Position numbers and translations under genes: made by a program. Positions 35,529 to 43,993 of a stretch of 64,000 nucleotides of DNA are shown here, piece by piece. The stretch is from Oscillospiraceae bacterium. GTDB lineage: Bacteria > Bacillota > Clostridia > Oscillospirales > Acutalibacteraceae. Location of the stretch: assembly GCA_031266365.1 (NCBI GenBank), contig JAISBE010000003.1, positions 207,571-271,570 of the forward strand, written 5' to 3'. Each line of letters begins with the position of its first letter. The first letter of the stretch is position 1. The notes beneath the pieces are model-generated. The model saw nothing but the letters and a program-made list of their open reading frames with translations. It was not told the origin of the DNA and did no database searches.

Positions 35529-35855
35529 GTGAAATACAAAAAAATTTTTGCTTTAGGATTGGCGTCTATAATGTCGCTGAGTATATGTAAGCTACCTACT
35601 CTTTGCACTTTTGCCGATGACAAACAAACGGTGACGTTTTTTACAAATATCGATGATTTAGAGAACTTTAAAAAATCTGTGAGAGCACTATGTGCCTTGG
35701 TGGGAGCGGATATAAGTGATGAAGATGTACAAAGGATAGCAGATAGTATAAAGAAAAAAGGTAGATTCGGAAAAGTAAGAGTGACAATAGAATTGTATTG
35801 GATAAATAAGAAAAATGTTGAAGCTGTGTATGAAGTTGAGGCCTTGGACGGATAG
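35529..35855 (+). CDS. Small secreted protein of unknown function
   Basis: The protein has 108 residues with a Sec signal peptide (KYKKIFALGLASIMSLSICK..., cut near TFA-DD). The mature part of about 78 residues is mixed alpha/beta, with a charged middle (DISDEDVQRIADSIKKKGRFG) and a C-terminal beta pair (KVRVTIELYWI, AVYEVEALDG). The GTG at 35529 follows AGAGGAG. It is at the end of the dnaE-pfkA block, but a 216-base AT-rich gap suggests its own promoter. A terminator follows at 35984. I do not recognise the family, and the signal differs from the other secreted families here. Confidence 0.65.
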   Translation: MKYKKIFALGLASIMSLSICKLPTLCTFADDKQTVTFFTNIDDLENFKKSVRALCALVGADISDEDVQRIADSIKKKGRFGKVRVTIELYWINKKNVEAVYEVEALDG

Positions 35856-35983
35856 GAAGTTTGGGAATAGGATGGTGATATTAAGGTTAAGTTTTGCCTT
35901 TAAAAAGCGAATAACTTAACAATAAATCTCGCTTATGTTGAGAAAATAAAAAAACACGCTTTGGATATATTGGTGATTTATAG

Positions 35984-36010
35984 AAAAGCTGGAAACGGCT
36001 TTTCTTTTAT
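35984..36010 (+). terminator. Rho-independent terminator
   Basis: AAAAGC pairs with GCTTTT around an eight-base loop, followed by TCTTTTATT. It ends the plus-strand unit and may also serve rsmG on the other strand. Confidence 0.7.
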
Positions 36011-36025
36011 TATAAAATTTAAAAA

Positions 36026-36739
36026 TTATTTTAACTTAAGTAAAGCTTTTTTTATCGTCGCTATTTTTCTCGGATAATTTTCGGATGTTTTTTTAATTTT
36101 TCTAATTAGGATAATCATGCGATGACTGCCGTCTGGTAGAGAAAAATTTTCTATATTTTCAATTTTTCCACCTAAAAGGTCGATTATATGATTAGCTTCA
36201 GATATTTCTTTAGCTGCATCTGGGCCCTTCATTGCGGCAAAAATTCCGCCTATTTTTATATATGGTATGCAGTATTCAGCTAAAATTGGCAGCTTTGCCA
36301 CGGCGCGCGAAATCGCTATATCAAATTTTTCTCTCAATTCGGGTTTTTGTCCACCTTCTTCGGCCCTTAAATGCCATATATCAGCTTTTAGGTTTAGCCT
36401 TTTTAGTAAATTGTTTAAAAAGATAAGGCGTTTATTTAACTTATCCAATAAGGTTAAAGATAACTTTGGGAAAAAAATTTTGAGCGGTATTCCTGGAAAG
36501 CCAGCGCCAGTTCCAACGTCTATAACCCGTTTGTGTGCGTCGAAATTTAAATATTTAGATAAAGTTAGGCTATCTAAAAAGTGCTTGATAGCTATCTCTT
36601 TAGGCGATGTAATGGCCGTGAGATTGATTTTTTGGTTCCAATATAGAAGTGCTTCCATATATAATTGAAATTTCTCTACCACGCTCTCTTCCAATTCAAA
36701 GCCGAATTTTTTTGCATTTGAAACGAAATTTTCAAGCAT
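36026..36739 (-). CDS. rsmG: 16S rRNA (guanine527-N7)-methyltransferase RsmG
   Basis: RsmG methylates G527 of 16S rRNA with SAM. The protein of 237 residues shows the Rossmann motif VIDVGTGAGFPGIPLKI at about 70-86 and the family blocks NLTAITSPKEIAIKHFLDSL and FDIAISRAVAKLPILAEYC. The ending has RKIATIKK. The ATG at 36739 has AGGAAG upstream. It faces the small secreted gene and its terminator. Loss of this enzyme gives low-level streptomycin resistance in other bacteria. The protein looks intact. Confidence 0.95.
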   Translation of the reverse strand: MLENFVSNAKKFGFELEESVVEKFQLYMEALLYWNQKINLTAITSPKEIAIKHFLDSLTLSKYLNFDAHKRVIDVGTGAGFPGIPLKIFFPKLSLTLLDKLNKRLIFLNNLLKRLNLKADIWHLRAEEGGQKPELREKFDIAISRAVAKLPILAEYCIPYIKIGGIFAAMKGPDAAKEISEANHIIDLLGGKIENIENFSLPDGSHRMIILIRKIKKTSENYPRKIATIKKALLKLK

Positions 36740-36806
36740 GTTATTTTATCTTCCTTTACTTATAATTTAAAAAATCATTTATGAGCTTTATAGTTTTAAT
36801 TGACAC

Positions 36807-36835
36807 TTGACAAATTTTTAAAGTTATGATAAACT
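36807..36835 (+). promoter_or_regulatory. Promoter of the convergent small RNA
   Basis: TTGACA (36807-36812) and TAAACT (36830-36835) are 17 bases apart. A second TTGACA at 36800 pairs less well with TATGAT. The expected start is at about 36842, at the sequence CCATAGAGG, the same start as that of the opposing transcript. Confidence 0.7.
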
Positions 36836-36841
36836 AAAACC

Positions 36842-36938
36842 ATAGAGGACTTTGTGTGTATTAGTCCTTTACGATTATGGTTAAAGTTATTTTAGAATTT
36901 TCAGCCTCGATCTTTATCGATAGAGGCTGTTTCTTTTT
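36842..36938 (+). ncRNA. Putative antisense small RNA (about 97 nt) opposite the 42-codon ORF
   Basis: A strong promoter just upstream and a good terminator (CAGCCTC 36902-36908 with GAGGCTG 36923-36929, then TTTCTTTTT) delimit a short plus-strand RNA. A 5' hairpin (AGGACT with AGTCCT) follows the start. It is fully antisense to the second half of the small ORF at 36861-36989. A 44-codon frame inside it (ATG at about 36877) has no ribosome site, so I regard the RNA as noncoding. Confidence 0.55.
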
Positions 36939-36989
36939 GTGTAACTTATACCATAAATATTTAAAGAGCTTTATTACACTCTCCTTCAT
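36861..36989 (-). CDS. 42-codon small protein with strong ribosome site, opposed by an antisense RNA
   Basis: The ATG at 36989 follows a near-perfect AAGGAGGTG with seven bases spacing. The peptide of 42 residues begins with an amphipathic, basic, aromatic helix (MKESVIKLFKYLWYKLHKKK) and continues with two short beta-like stretches (PLSIKIEAE, KITLTIIVKD). There is no true membrane helix. Its promoter (37070-37098) gives a 70-base leader with a GAGGG/CCCTC hairpin. The last half is covered by the convergent small RNA. The layout is that of type I toxin-antitoxin loci, though the peptide does not resemble Fst, TxpA or Ldr toxins I know. Another possibility is a small regulatory protein. Confidence 0.6.
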   Translation of the reverse strand: MKESVIKLFKYLWYKLHKKKQPLSIKIEAENSKITLTIIVKD

Positions 36990-37069
36990 GATAACACCTC
37001 CTTCACTTTAAAAATAGGTTGAAAAGTGAGGGATATATCATAAAGGACGAGCCCTCTATGGTTACTATC

Positions 37070-37098
37070 ATTTTACATGATTTGTCGTTTACAGTCAA
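37070..37098 (-). promoter_or_regulatory. Promoter of the 42-codon ORF
   Basis: TTGACT (37093-37098) and TAAAAT (37070-37075) on the minus strand are spaced by 17 bases. The expected start (about 37063) is again next to CCATAGAGG. So the two opposing promoters and their first bases form an inverted repeat about 220 bases apart. Confidence 0.7.
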
Positions 37099-37113
37099 TA
37101 GATATTCGTAAAA

Positions 37114-37695
37114 TTAGATATCTTTAATAAATTTAGGTAAACGTTTATATAATAAAGATGCGATGAAAGAAACCAGCAGGCCTTTTAACAGTGTGAAAGG
37201 GACGTTGAAAGTCAAAAGCGCCTCAGATATGCTATTTATTTGAGGAAAAATAGCTTGATACATATTTAAGATTTTATTTTCAGAAATGATTTGAAAATAA
37301 ATTGGATAGAGTATATAATAATTTATTGGGAAACTAGTGATTGCCATGCTCAAAGAGCCGACTATGCAACTTAGAATTGCACTGTATTTAGATTTATTTT
37401 TAACGTAGATAATCCCTAAAGGGAGAATAAAGCTGCATTCGAGGAGAAAATTTGCGAGCGGTCCAATTATAAATGTGCTGCTGAAGGGAATAGTGATAAT
37501 ATTCTTTAAAAGGCAAACTGAAATTCCGCTGAAAGGCCCCATGCTATAAGTTGCGATTATAGCGGGTAGTTTTGCAAGATCCATTTTTATAAAGCTTGGC
37601 ATGAAAGGCAAGTTGAAACGCAAAAAAACGGCCAAAATTGCAGATATACCAGAGAGTATAGCTATGGTTGCTAATTTCCTAGGTTCATTTTTCAT
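37114..37695 (-). CDS. ribU: Riboflavin ECF transporter S-component RibU-like
   Basis: This is a hydrophobic protein of 193 residues with about six membrane segments. FNLPFMPSFIKMDLAKLPAI and YSMGPFSGISVCLLKNI, followed by GPLANFLLECSFILPLGIIY, match the RibU family (F-K-M-D, GP-G, G-x-A-N-F-L). It binds riboflavin and needs the EcfT-EcfA module. ATG 37695 has CGGAGAA upstream. No FMN riboswitch was recognised in the 280-base gap to the divergent tilS gene. Confidence 0.8.
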   Translation of the reverse strand: MKNEPRKLATIAILSGISAILAVFLRFNLPFMPSFIKMDLAKLPAIIATYSMGPFSGISVCLLKNIITIPFSSTFIIGPLANFLLECSFILPLGIIYVKNKSKYSAILSCIVGSLSMAITSFPINYYILYPIYFQIISENKILNMYQAIFPQINSISEALLTFNVPFTLLKGLLVSFIASLLYKRLPKFIKDI

Positions 37696-37981
37696 GATAT
37701 TCTCCGTAAGTCAAGGTTTTTATCGCTACTTGGTGTAAATGTGAAGAATTATTATTAGGCTAGAGAAAGTGATTTTTAAATCATAGAATTAAAAAAATGA
37801 ATATAATTGGCAAATTATTTTTGATATTTATTATTTTATATGAAATTTACTGAATTTAAAATTTTTAGCAAAATTATATTGTTAATAATATTATGATGTA
37901 TTATAAAAAATAATTCAAGTATAATTTGGAATATAAATAGAAATTAATAGTAATAAAAGTGACTTTGGAGAGGAATTTATT

Positions 37982-39340
37982 GTGCATTTTGTAAGCGATA
38001 AAGAAAAGTATGCTAAGATTGCAGAGATGCTTGAAAAGTCTGGTTTAATCGCAGAGAATATGCGGGTGATAATCTGTGTTTCTGGCGGTCCAGATTCTAT
38101 GGCGTTGCTTCATTTTTTTTGGTCTATTCAGAAGGAAAAAAGAATAAAACTTTGGGCTGCGCATGTCAATCATATGTTGAGAAAAGAGCAAGCGGATAAA
38201 GATGAAAAATTTGTGTGCTCGTGGTGTGAAGAGAAAAAAATAGAAATCAGAGTGAAGAAAGAAGACATAAAACAGCGCGCCAAAGAGATGAAATGTGGCC
38301 TTGAGGAGTGCGGAAGAAAGGTTAGGTATGCGTTTTTTGAGGAGTTGTCAAAAAAATTGAACGCTAAGATCGCAACTGCGCATACACTCTCCGATAACAT
38401 CGAGACGTTTCTGCTTAATTTTTTGAGAGGAACAGGCCTAAATGGCCTCTGTGGGATACCTCAAGTTAGGGGAAATATTATTAGGCCATTCTTGTCTTTG
38501 AGCAGGGAAGATATTGAAGAATATTGCCATATTTATGAAATCCCGTTTGTTATAGATGATTCGAATTACAGTGAAGATTATACTAGGAATAAAATCAGAA
38601 ATGCTGTGATGCCAAATTTGAAAAAAATAAACCCTTCGCTTGAAAAGGTTTTTACGAGAACAGTTGAGCAGTTAAAAGAAGATAATATTTACTTGCAAAA
38701 ACTGGCAAATGAAGCTTTTGAAAAGGCCAAAACAGGCAAAGGGTTTTCAAGGAAGACGTTATTAACATTTCCAAAACCGATTTTATCGAGAGTGCTGATG
38801 CTCATAGCTAAAAGCACATTTGGCATAAACTTAGAGACAGTTCATATAAAAAAACTTTCACTAATTTTAAAAACCGGAGGTTGTGTTACACTCCCAGGTG
38901 AAAATAAGTTGAGGATATCTGAGGAAGTATTGCAAATTTTTTCGCCCTTGAAGCGCAATTATAGCATGAAAATTCCTTTTGCTTCTTCTAAGATCTTGAC
39001 AGAAGACGGAAGAGAGGTCATAATAAAAAAGATCAATAATATTAGTTTTTCGAATGAAAATAACAATACTTCTTATTATGGTCTTTTAGATGCTTCAAAA
39101 ATTGGGAAAAATGTTTTTTTTAGGAATAGAGAGCCAGGAGATTTATTCTTTCATGCAGGCAGAAATGGGACAAAAACGCTCAAAAAGTTTTTTAATGAAA
39201 AAAAAGTTCCAATAGAAGTGCGGGAAAAATTATTAATTTTAGCCGACGGGAAGCGCGTTCTTTGGATAGAAAATTTAGGTATATCTGAGCTTGTAAAGGT
39301 GGACTCTAAAACTCGAGAGGCGTATCAATTGATAATTTAA
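37982..39340 (+). CDS. tilS: tRNA(Ile)-lysidine synthase TilS
   Basis: TilS attaches lysine to cytidine 34 of tRNA-Ile(CAU) so that it reads AUA, using ATP. The protein of 452 residues has the PP-loop CVSGGPDSMALLHF at about 32-45. HVNHMLRKEQADKDE and TAHTLSDNIETFLLNFLRGTGLNGL are the other catalytic-domain signatures. A C-terminal domain ends with LKKFFNEKKVPIEVREK. The start is GTG 37982, with GGAGAGGAA upstream. It leads the tilS-hpt-ftsH trio typical of Firmicutes. Confidence 0.96.
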   Translation: MHFVSDKEKYAKIAEMLEKSGLIAENMRVIICVSGGPDSMALLHFFWSIQKEKRIKLWAAHVNHMLRKEQADKDEKFVCSWCEEKKIEIRVKKEDIKQRAKEMKCGLEECGRKVRYAFFEELSKKLNAKIATAHTLSDNIETFLLNFLRGTGLNGLCGIPQVRGNIIRPFLSLSREDIEEYCHIYEIPFVIDDSNYSEDYTRNKIRNAVMPNLKKINPSLEKVFTRTVEQLKEDNIYLQKLANEAFEKAKTGKGFSRKTLLTFPKPILSRVLMLIAKSTFGINLETVHIKKLSLILKTGGCVTLPGENKLRISEEVLQIFSPLKRNYSMKIPFASSKILTEDGREVIIKKINNISFSNENNNTSYYGLLDASKIGKNVFFRNREPGDLFFHAGRNGTKTLKKFFNEKKVPIEVREKLLILADGKRVLWIENLGISELVKVDSKTREAYQLII

Positions 39341-39369
39341 ATTTTTTAAGTCTTTAAGGAGCAAATGGG

Positions 39370-39927
39370 ATGATGAACGATATTGAGCGCGTTTTGTTCA
39401 ATGAAGAATGTTTAAAGAATGCTGTGAATGAAATAGGCAGAAAAATCAGCAGTGATTATAGAGATAAAAATCTACTTATGGTTAGCATTTTAAAGGGATC
39501 TGTTGTTTTTATGTCGGATTTAATACGAGCAATATCGATTCATTGTATGGTCGACTTTATGTGCGTCTCTAGCTATGGGAGTGGGCCTAAAACTTCTGGT
39601 GTTGTTAAAATTTTGAAAGACTTAGATATAGAAATTGCTGGTTATGATGTGCTTATTGTGGAAGATATACTTGATAGCGGGATAACGCTCAGCTATATAA
39701 TGGAACTTATTAGGGCAAGAAATCCTGCAAGTATACGTATTTGCACGCTTTTTGATAAACCGGTTAAAAGAGATGTTGCTATTAAACTTGACTATAAAGG
39801 ACTTGAAGTGCCAGATGAATTTATCGTTGGGTACGGATTGGATTATAATGAAAAATATAGAAACCTTCGATTTGTTGGGGTGCTCAAACCTAAAATTTAT
39901 GATAAGCAAAACAGAGGCAGTCTTTAA
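39370..39927 (+). CDS. hpt: Hypoxanthine-guanine phosphoribosyltransferase
   Basis: The enzyme salvages hypoxanthine and guanine to IMP and GMP with PRPP. The protein of 185 residues has the PRPP-binding motif VLIVEDILDSGITLSYI at about 95-111. The family loops SILKGSVVFMSDL and PDEFIVGYGLDYNEKYRNL, which carry substrate-binding residues, are also present. It starts with two ATG codons (39370, 39373) behind AAGGAGC. It lies 30 bases after tilS in the tilS-hpt-ftsH cluster. It is an ordinary complete enzyme. Confidence 0.96.
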   Translation: MMNDIERVLFNEECLKNAVNEIGRKISSDYRDKNLLMVSILKGSVVFMSDLIRAISIHCMVDFMCVSSYGSGPKTSGVVKILKDLDIEIAGYDVLIVEDILDSGITLSYIMELIRARNPASIRICTLFDKPVKRDVAIKLDYKGLEVPDEFIVGYGLDYNEKYRNLRFVGVLKPKIYDKQNRGSL

Positions 39928-40043
39928 TTACTAAAATTATATTTATTACAAAATTTTGATGAATTAAGTGTAAAATTGAGTAAATTTATTTTTTATATAG
40001 GCTTATAGGCTAAATTTTATAGCTTTTAGGAGTGTATGCTGTA

Positions 40044-41867
40044 TTGAATAAAAAAAAAACTTGGATTAATATTCTTATTTACGCGGGAATACCAATCTTA
40101 ATATATATTGTTATGACGATGATCCACAGTTCTAAACCTCAAAAGACTTACATATATTCCGAAATAGTAGGGCATTTTAAAAATCAAAATGTGTTGGAAT
40201 ATAGGCTTAATTTGGGTTCTAGGGAGATGAAAATCAAGCTGAAGAATGGACAAGAGCTAAAATATGAGGCTCCAAGCGTTATTTGGCTTCGTGATGATAT
40301 AAAAGAATATATTAAAGAATACAATTCAAATAACCCAGATTCTCCTATGAAGCAAAATATTATTCCTCCGGCAGAAACGCCGTGGTTTTTAAGTATAATA
40401 CCTACGCTAATTTTTAGTGCACTTGCTATATTGCCGTTTTTTTTGATGAGGCGATATACAGGAGGTATAATCGGGGAAGAGGGAAAACCGTTCAGCTTTG
40501 GAAAATCTAAGATTAAAAACATGGCTAATGGAGAAAGGAAGGCGACTTTTGCAGAAGTAGCGGGAGCAGATGAGGAAAAAGAGGAATTGCAAGAAGTTGT
40601 GGATTTTTTGCAATCTCCTAACAAATATAACGATCTAGGAGCGAGGATCCCTAAAGGGGTTTTGCTTATTGGACCTCCTGGAACGGGTAAAACATTGCTA
40701 GCTAGGGCTATTGCTGGGGAAGCGGATGTGCCGTTTTTTTCGATATCTGGTTCTGAATTTGTGGAGATGTATGTTGGGCTTGGAGCTTCTAGGGTTAGGG
40801 ATTTATTTGAGCAAGGGAAAAAAAATGCACCGTGTATTGTCTTTATAGATGAAATAGATGCAGTTGGGCGGCATCGCGGTTCAGGTCACGGCGGAGCCCA
40901 TGATGAAAGAGAGCAAACTCTCAACCAATTGCTTGTTGAAATGGATGGATTTGGAACAAATGAAGGGGTTGTGGTTATTGCTGCAACCAACCGCGGGGAT
41001 GTTCTCGACCGTGCCCTTTTGCGTCCTGGCCGGTTTGATAGGCAAGTCGTTGTGGGGTTGCCCGATATTAAAGGCCGGGAGGATATCTTAAAGGTTCATG
41101 CGAAGGGGAAACCATTGGCACCAGATGTCGTTTTGAAGACAATAGCCCAGTCAACCACTGGGTTCACAGGAGCGGATTTAGCGAATGTTTTGAATGAAGC
41201 GGCTTTGTTGGCTGCTCGAAAAGGTTTTAGGGCTATCACGATGAGTCAGATTGAAGAAGCGACTGTGAAAGTTATAATGGGGACAGAGAAAAAATCTAAA
41301 GTAATAAAAGATGCAGATAAGAAAATTACCGCTTACCACGAAGCTGGGCACGCGGTTGTGACTTATTATTGTAAAAATACAGATGAAGTTGTGCAGGAAA
41401 TTTCAATAATACCTAGAGGTATGGCGGGCGGATATACTTTCTATAGGCCAGAAGAGGATAAAACGCACCTTTCAAAAAAAGAGATGGAAGAGACTATAAT
41501 AAGCTTGCTGGGAGGGCGTGTAGCTGAAGCTCTTGTTATTGGAGATATCCATACCGGTGCTTCTGAGGATATATCTCGTGCTACCGAAATTGCAAGGGAT
41601 ATGGTGATGAAATACGGGATGAGCACTGCGATTGGACCAATACATTATAGCACAGACAATGACGATGCCTTTGTGGTTAATAGAAATTATTCAGAAAAAG
41701 TCGCTGGCTTAATAGATGAAGAAGTACAAAAAATAATTTCGGAAGGATATGATAAAACAGAAAGTATTCTTAAAAAAGAGACAGCAAAATTACATAAAAT
41801 CGCAGAATATTTAATTAAAAATGAAAAAATGAATGGAGAAAAATTCCGTGAAGTGATGGAAGAATAA
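40044..41867 (+). CDS. ftsH: ATP-dependent membrane zinc protease FtsH
   Basis: FtsH degrades damaged or regulatory membrane and cytoplasmic proteins as a hexamer. The protein of about 607 residues has two membrane helices (about 7-25 and 115-135) flanking an outside domain. The AAA domain has Walker A GPPGTGKT at about 210, [14 protein letters not shown] and the SRH motif [18 protein letters not shown]. The zinc site HEAGH is at about 432. A GTG at 40032 is in frame, but AGGAG ends on it, so TTG 40044 (11 bases after AGGAG) is preferred. It follows hpt. Confidence 0.95.
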   Translation: MNKKKTWINILIYAGIPILIYIVMTMIHSSKPQKTYIYSEIVGHFKNQNVLEYRLNLGSREMKIKLKNGQELKYEAPSVIWLRDDIKEYIKEYNSNNPDSPMKQNIIPPAETPWFLSIIPTLIFSALAILPFFLMRRYTGGIIGEEGKPFSFGKSKIKNMANGERKATFAEVAGADEEKEELQEVVDFLQSPNKYNDLGARIPKGVLLIGPPGTGKTLLARAIAGEADVPFFSISGSEFVEMYVGLGASRVRDLFEQGKKNAPCIVFIDEIDAVGRHRGSGHGGAHDEREQTLNQLLVEMDGFGTNEGVVVIAATNRGDVLDRALLRPGRFDRQVVVGLPDIKGREDILKVHAKGKPLAPDVVLKTIAQSTTGFTGADLANVLNEAALLAARKGFRAITMSQIEEATVKVIMGTEKKSKVIKDADKKITAYHEAGHAVVTYYCKNTDEVVQEISIIPRGMAGGYTFYRPEEDKTHLSKKEMEETIISLLGGRVAEALVIGDIHTGASEDISRATEIARDMVMKYGMSTAIGPIHYSTDNDDAFVVNRNYSEKVAGLIDEEVQKIISEGYDKTESILKKETAKLHKIAEYLIKNEKMNGEKFREVMEE

Positions 41868-41936
41868 GATAAAATTAATGTTTTTAAGAAAAGGGGTATC
41901 TGTGGGAATATTAGGATCTTTAAAGAGGAGGGTGTA

Positions 41937-43910
41937 ATGAAGAAAAATACTTATGGAAACGATAGTATTTCTTCGCTCAAAGGGGCAGATAGGGTGCGAA
42001 AAAGGCCGGCTGTCATATTTGGATCGGATGGAATAGAAGGTTGTGAACACTCTGTTTTTGAGATTTTATCTAACTCCATAGACGAAGCGCGAGAGGGATA
42101 TGGCGACTGTATCACCATTACTTATCTTGAAGATCACTCTATAGAAATTGAGGATCACGGGCGGGGCATTCCTGTAGATTATAATAAAAATGAAAAATGT
42201 TTTAATTGGGAGCTAATTTTTTGTGAATTATACGCCGGAGGGAAGTATAATAACCGCGAAGCGGAAAGCTATGAATACTCTCTGGGATTAAATGGTTTGG
42301 GCCTTTGTTCCACTCAATACGCTTCTGAATATATGGATGTTTTGATTCATCGCGATTCTTTTGAGTATTCTTTACACTTTGAGAAGGGTGAAAATGTTAA
42401 GGGCTTAAAAAAGATTCCGTATAAAGGCAGTGATACAGGGACTAAAATCAGGTGGAAGCCCGATTTTTCTGTATTTACTGATATTTTCGTTCCAAAAGAA
42501 TATTTTCTCGATATGATCAAGCGCCAGGCAATTGTGAATGCAGGTATTAGATTTGAGCTCAAATGGGAAGAAAACGGGCATTTGGAAAATACGGAGTTTT
42601 ACTATCAGCAAGGTATAGTCGATTACGTCAACGAGATAGTGGATAATGATAATTTAAATGAAACTCAATTTTGGCAAACGGAACGTTCTGTCCGCGATAG
42701 GGAGGATAAGCCAGAATATAAAGTTAAAATCAACGTGGCGTTCACATTTTCTAACAAACATTCTCTTGCTGAATACTATCACAATTCTAGTTGGCTGGAA
42801 TATGGTGGAGTATCGCAAAAAGCGGTTCGAAATGCGTTTGTTTACCAGATTGACAATTATTTAAAAAAAAATGGGAAATACAATAAAAACGAAAGTAAGA
42901 TTATTTATCAGGATGTTGAAGACTCTTTGGTGATTATTATTTCTTCGTTTTCCAACGTAACGTCTTATGAAAATCAGACGAAAAAAGCCATTACAAATAA
43001 AGGCATACAGGACGCTATGGTCGAAATGCTGAGGCACAATCTTGAGGTTTATTTTATTGAAAATCCGGTGGATGCCGAAAGAATTGCCGCACAGATTTTG
43101 ATAAATAAGCGGAGCCGGGAAGATGCAGAAAAAACTAGACTAAATTTGAAGAAAAAATTTACAAGTAATATGGATATTATGAGCCGTGTTGCAAAATTTG
43201 TTGATTGCCGTAGCAAAGATAAAAACGAGAGAGAGCTGTTTATTGTGGAGGGAGATTCAGCTCTCGGTGCGTGCAAACAAGCGCGCGATCCGTATTTTCA
43301 AGCTATAATTCCGATTAGAGGGAAAATACTCAACTGCCTTAAGGCGGATTATGATAAAATCTTAAAAAGTGAAATTATAACAGACCTTATAAAAGTTTTG
43401 GGATGTGGGGTGCAACTTAATTCCAAAGCTAATAAAAATTTTTCTTCTTTTGATATGGAGCAGTTTAGGTGGAATAAGGTGATACTTTGCACGGATGCAG
43501 ATGTGGATGGATTTCAAATTCGCACGCTTTTGCTCACGATGCTATATAGCTTAACGCCAAAATTGATAGAAGAAGGGAAGGTATTTATTGCAGAATCTCC
43601 ACTTTATGAAATAAGCGCGCAAAACGAAACATATTTTGCCTATAATGAAGCGGAAAAAGAGGATTTTATTAAACAAATAGGAGATAAATATACGATTCAG
43701 AGGTCTAAAGGGCTTGGTGAGAACGAGCCAGATATGATGAATTTGACGACGATGAACCCTAAATCGAGAAGATTGATAAAAGTTATCCCTGAAGATGCTA
43801 AAAAGACTGCCGAGATGTTTGATATACTTTTGGGTGATAACCTTTTGGGGAGAAAAGACTATATAGTTAAAAATGGGCATCTTTATATCGATACGTTGGA
43901 TGTAAGTTGA
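41937..43910 (+). CDS. parE: Type II topoisomerase subunit B (ParE-like)
   Basis: This is the ATPase subunit of a type IIA topoisomerase. The 657 residues show a GHKL ATP site (EILSNSIDEAREGYG at about 42; EDHGRGIPVDYN; LNGLGLCSTQYAS) and a transducer. The TOPRIM domain has FIVEGDSALGACKQARD at about 435 and LCTDADVDGFQIRTLLLT at about 520, with the PLYEI ending of the family. ATG 41937 follows GGAGGGTG. The gene is paired with the subunit A gene downstream by 84 bases. This divergent clostridial type is usually a second topoisomerase besides GyrAB, so ParE fits better than GyrB, but that is not proven. Confidence 0.85.
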   Translation: MKKNTYGNDSISSLKGADRVRKRPAVIFGSDGIEGCEHSVFEILSNSIDEAREGYGDCITITYLEDHSIEIEDHGRGIPVDYNKNEKCFNWELIFCELYAGGKYNNREAESYEYSLGLNGLGLCSTQYASEYMDVLIHRDSFEYSLHFEKGENVKGLKKIPYKGSDTGTKIRWKPDFSVFTDIFVPKEYFLDMIKRQAIVNAGIRFELKWEENGHLENTEFYYQQGIVDYVNEIVDNDNLNETQFWQTERSVRDREDKPEYKVKINVAFTFSNKHSLAEYYHNSSWLEYGGVSQKAVRNAFVYQIDNYLKKNGKYNKNESKIIYQDVEDSLVIIISSFSNVTSYENQTKKAITNKGIQDAMVEMLRHNLEVYFIENPVDAERIAAQILINKRSREDAEKTRLNLKKKFTSNMDIMSRVAKFVDCRSKDKNERELFIVEGDSALGACKQARDPYFQAIIPIRGKILNCLKADYDKILKSEIITDLIKVLGCGVQLNSKANKNFSSFDMEQFRWNKVILCTDADVDGFQIRTLLLTMLYSLTPKLIEEGKVFIAESPLYEISAQNETYFAYNEAEKEDFIKQIGDKYTIQRSKGLGENEPDMMNLTTMNPKSRRLIKVIPEDAKKTAEMFDILLGDNLLGRKDYIVKNGHLYIDTLDVS

Positions 43911-43993
43911 AATTTTATAGAGCTATATAGTTATTATTTATAATTTAATGTCAGAAAATTATAGCTAATAACTTAATTTAAGAAGGTGTGAAA

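Noticed and set aside
36877-37011. 44-codon plus-strand ORF inside the convergent locus
   Set aside because: No ribosome site and it runs through the terminator hairpin; the minus-strand ORF is far better supported.
37696-37981. FMN riboswitch before ribU, TPP riboswitch before thiT, lysine riboswitch before asd/dapA, preQ1 riboswitch before tgt/queA
   Set aside because: None of the conserved motif boxes could be found in the respective leaders by eye; a covariance search would decide.
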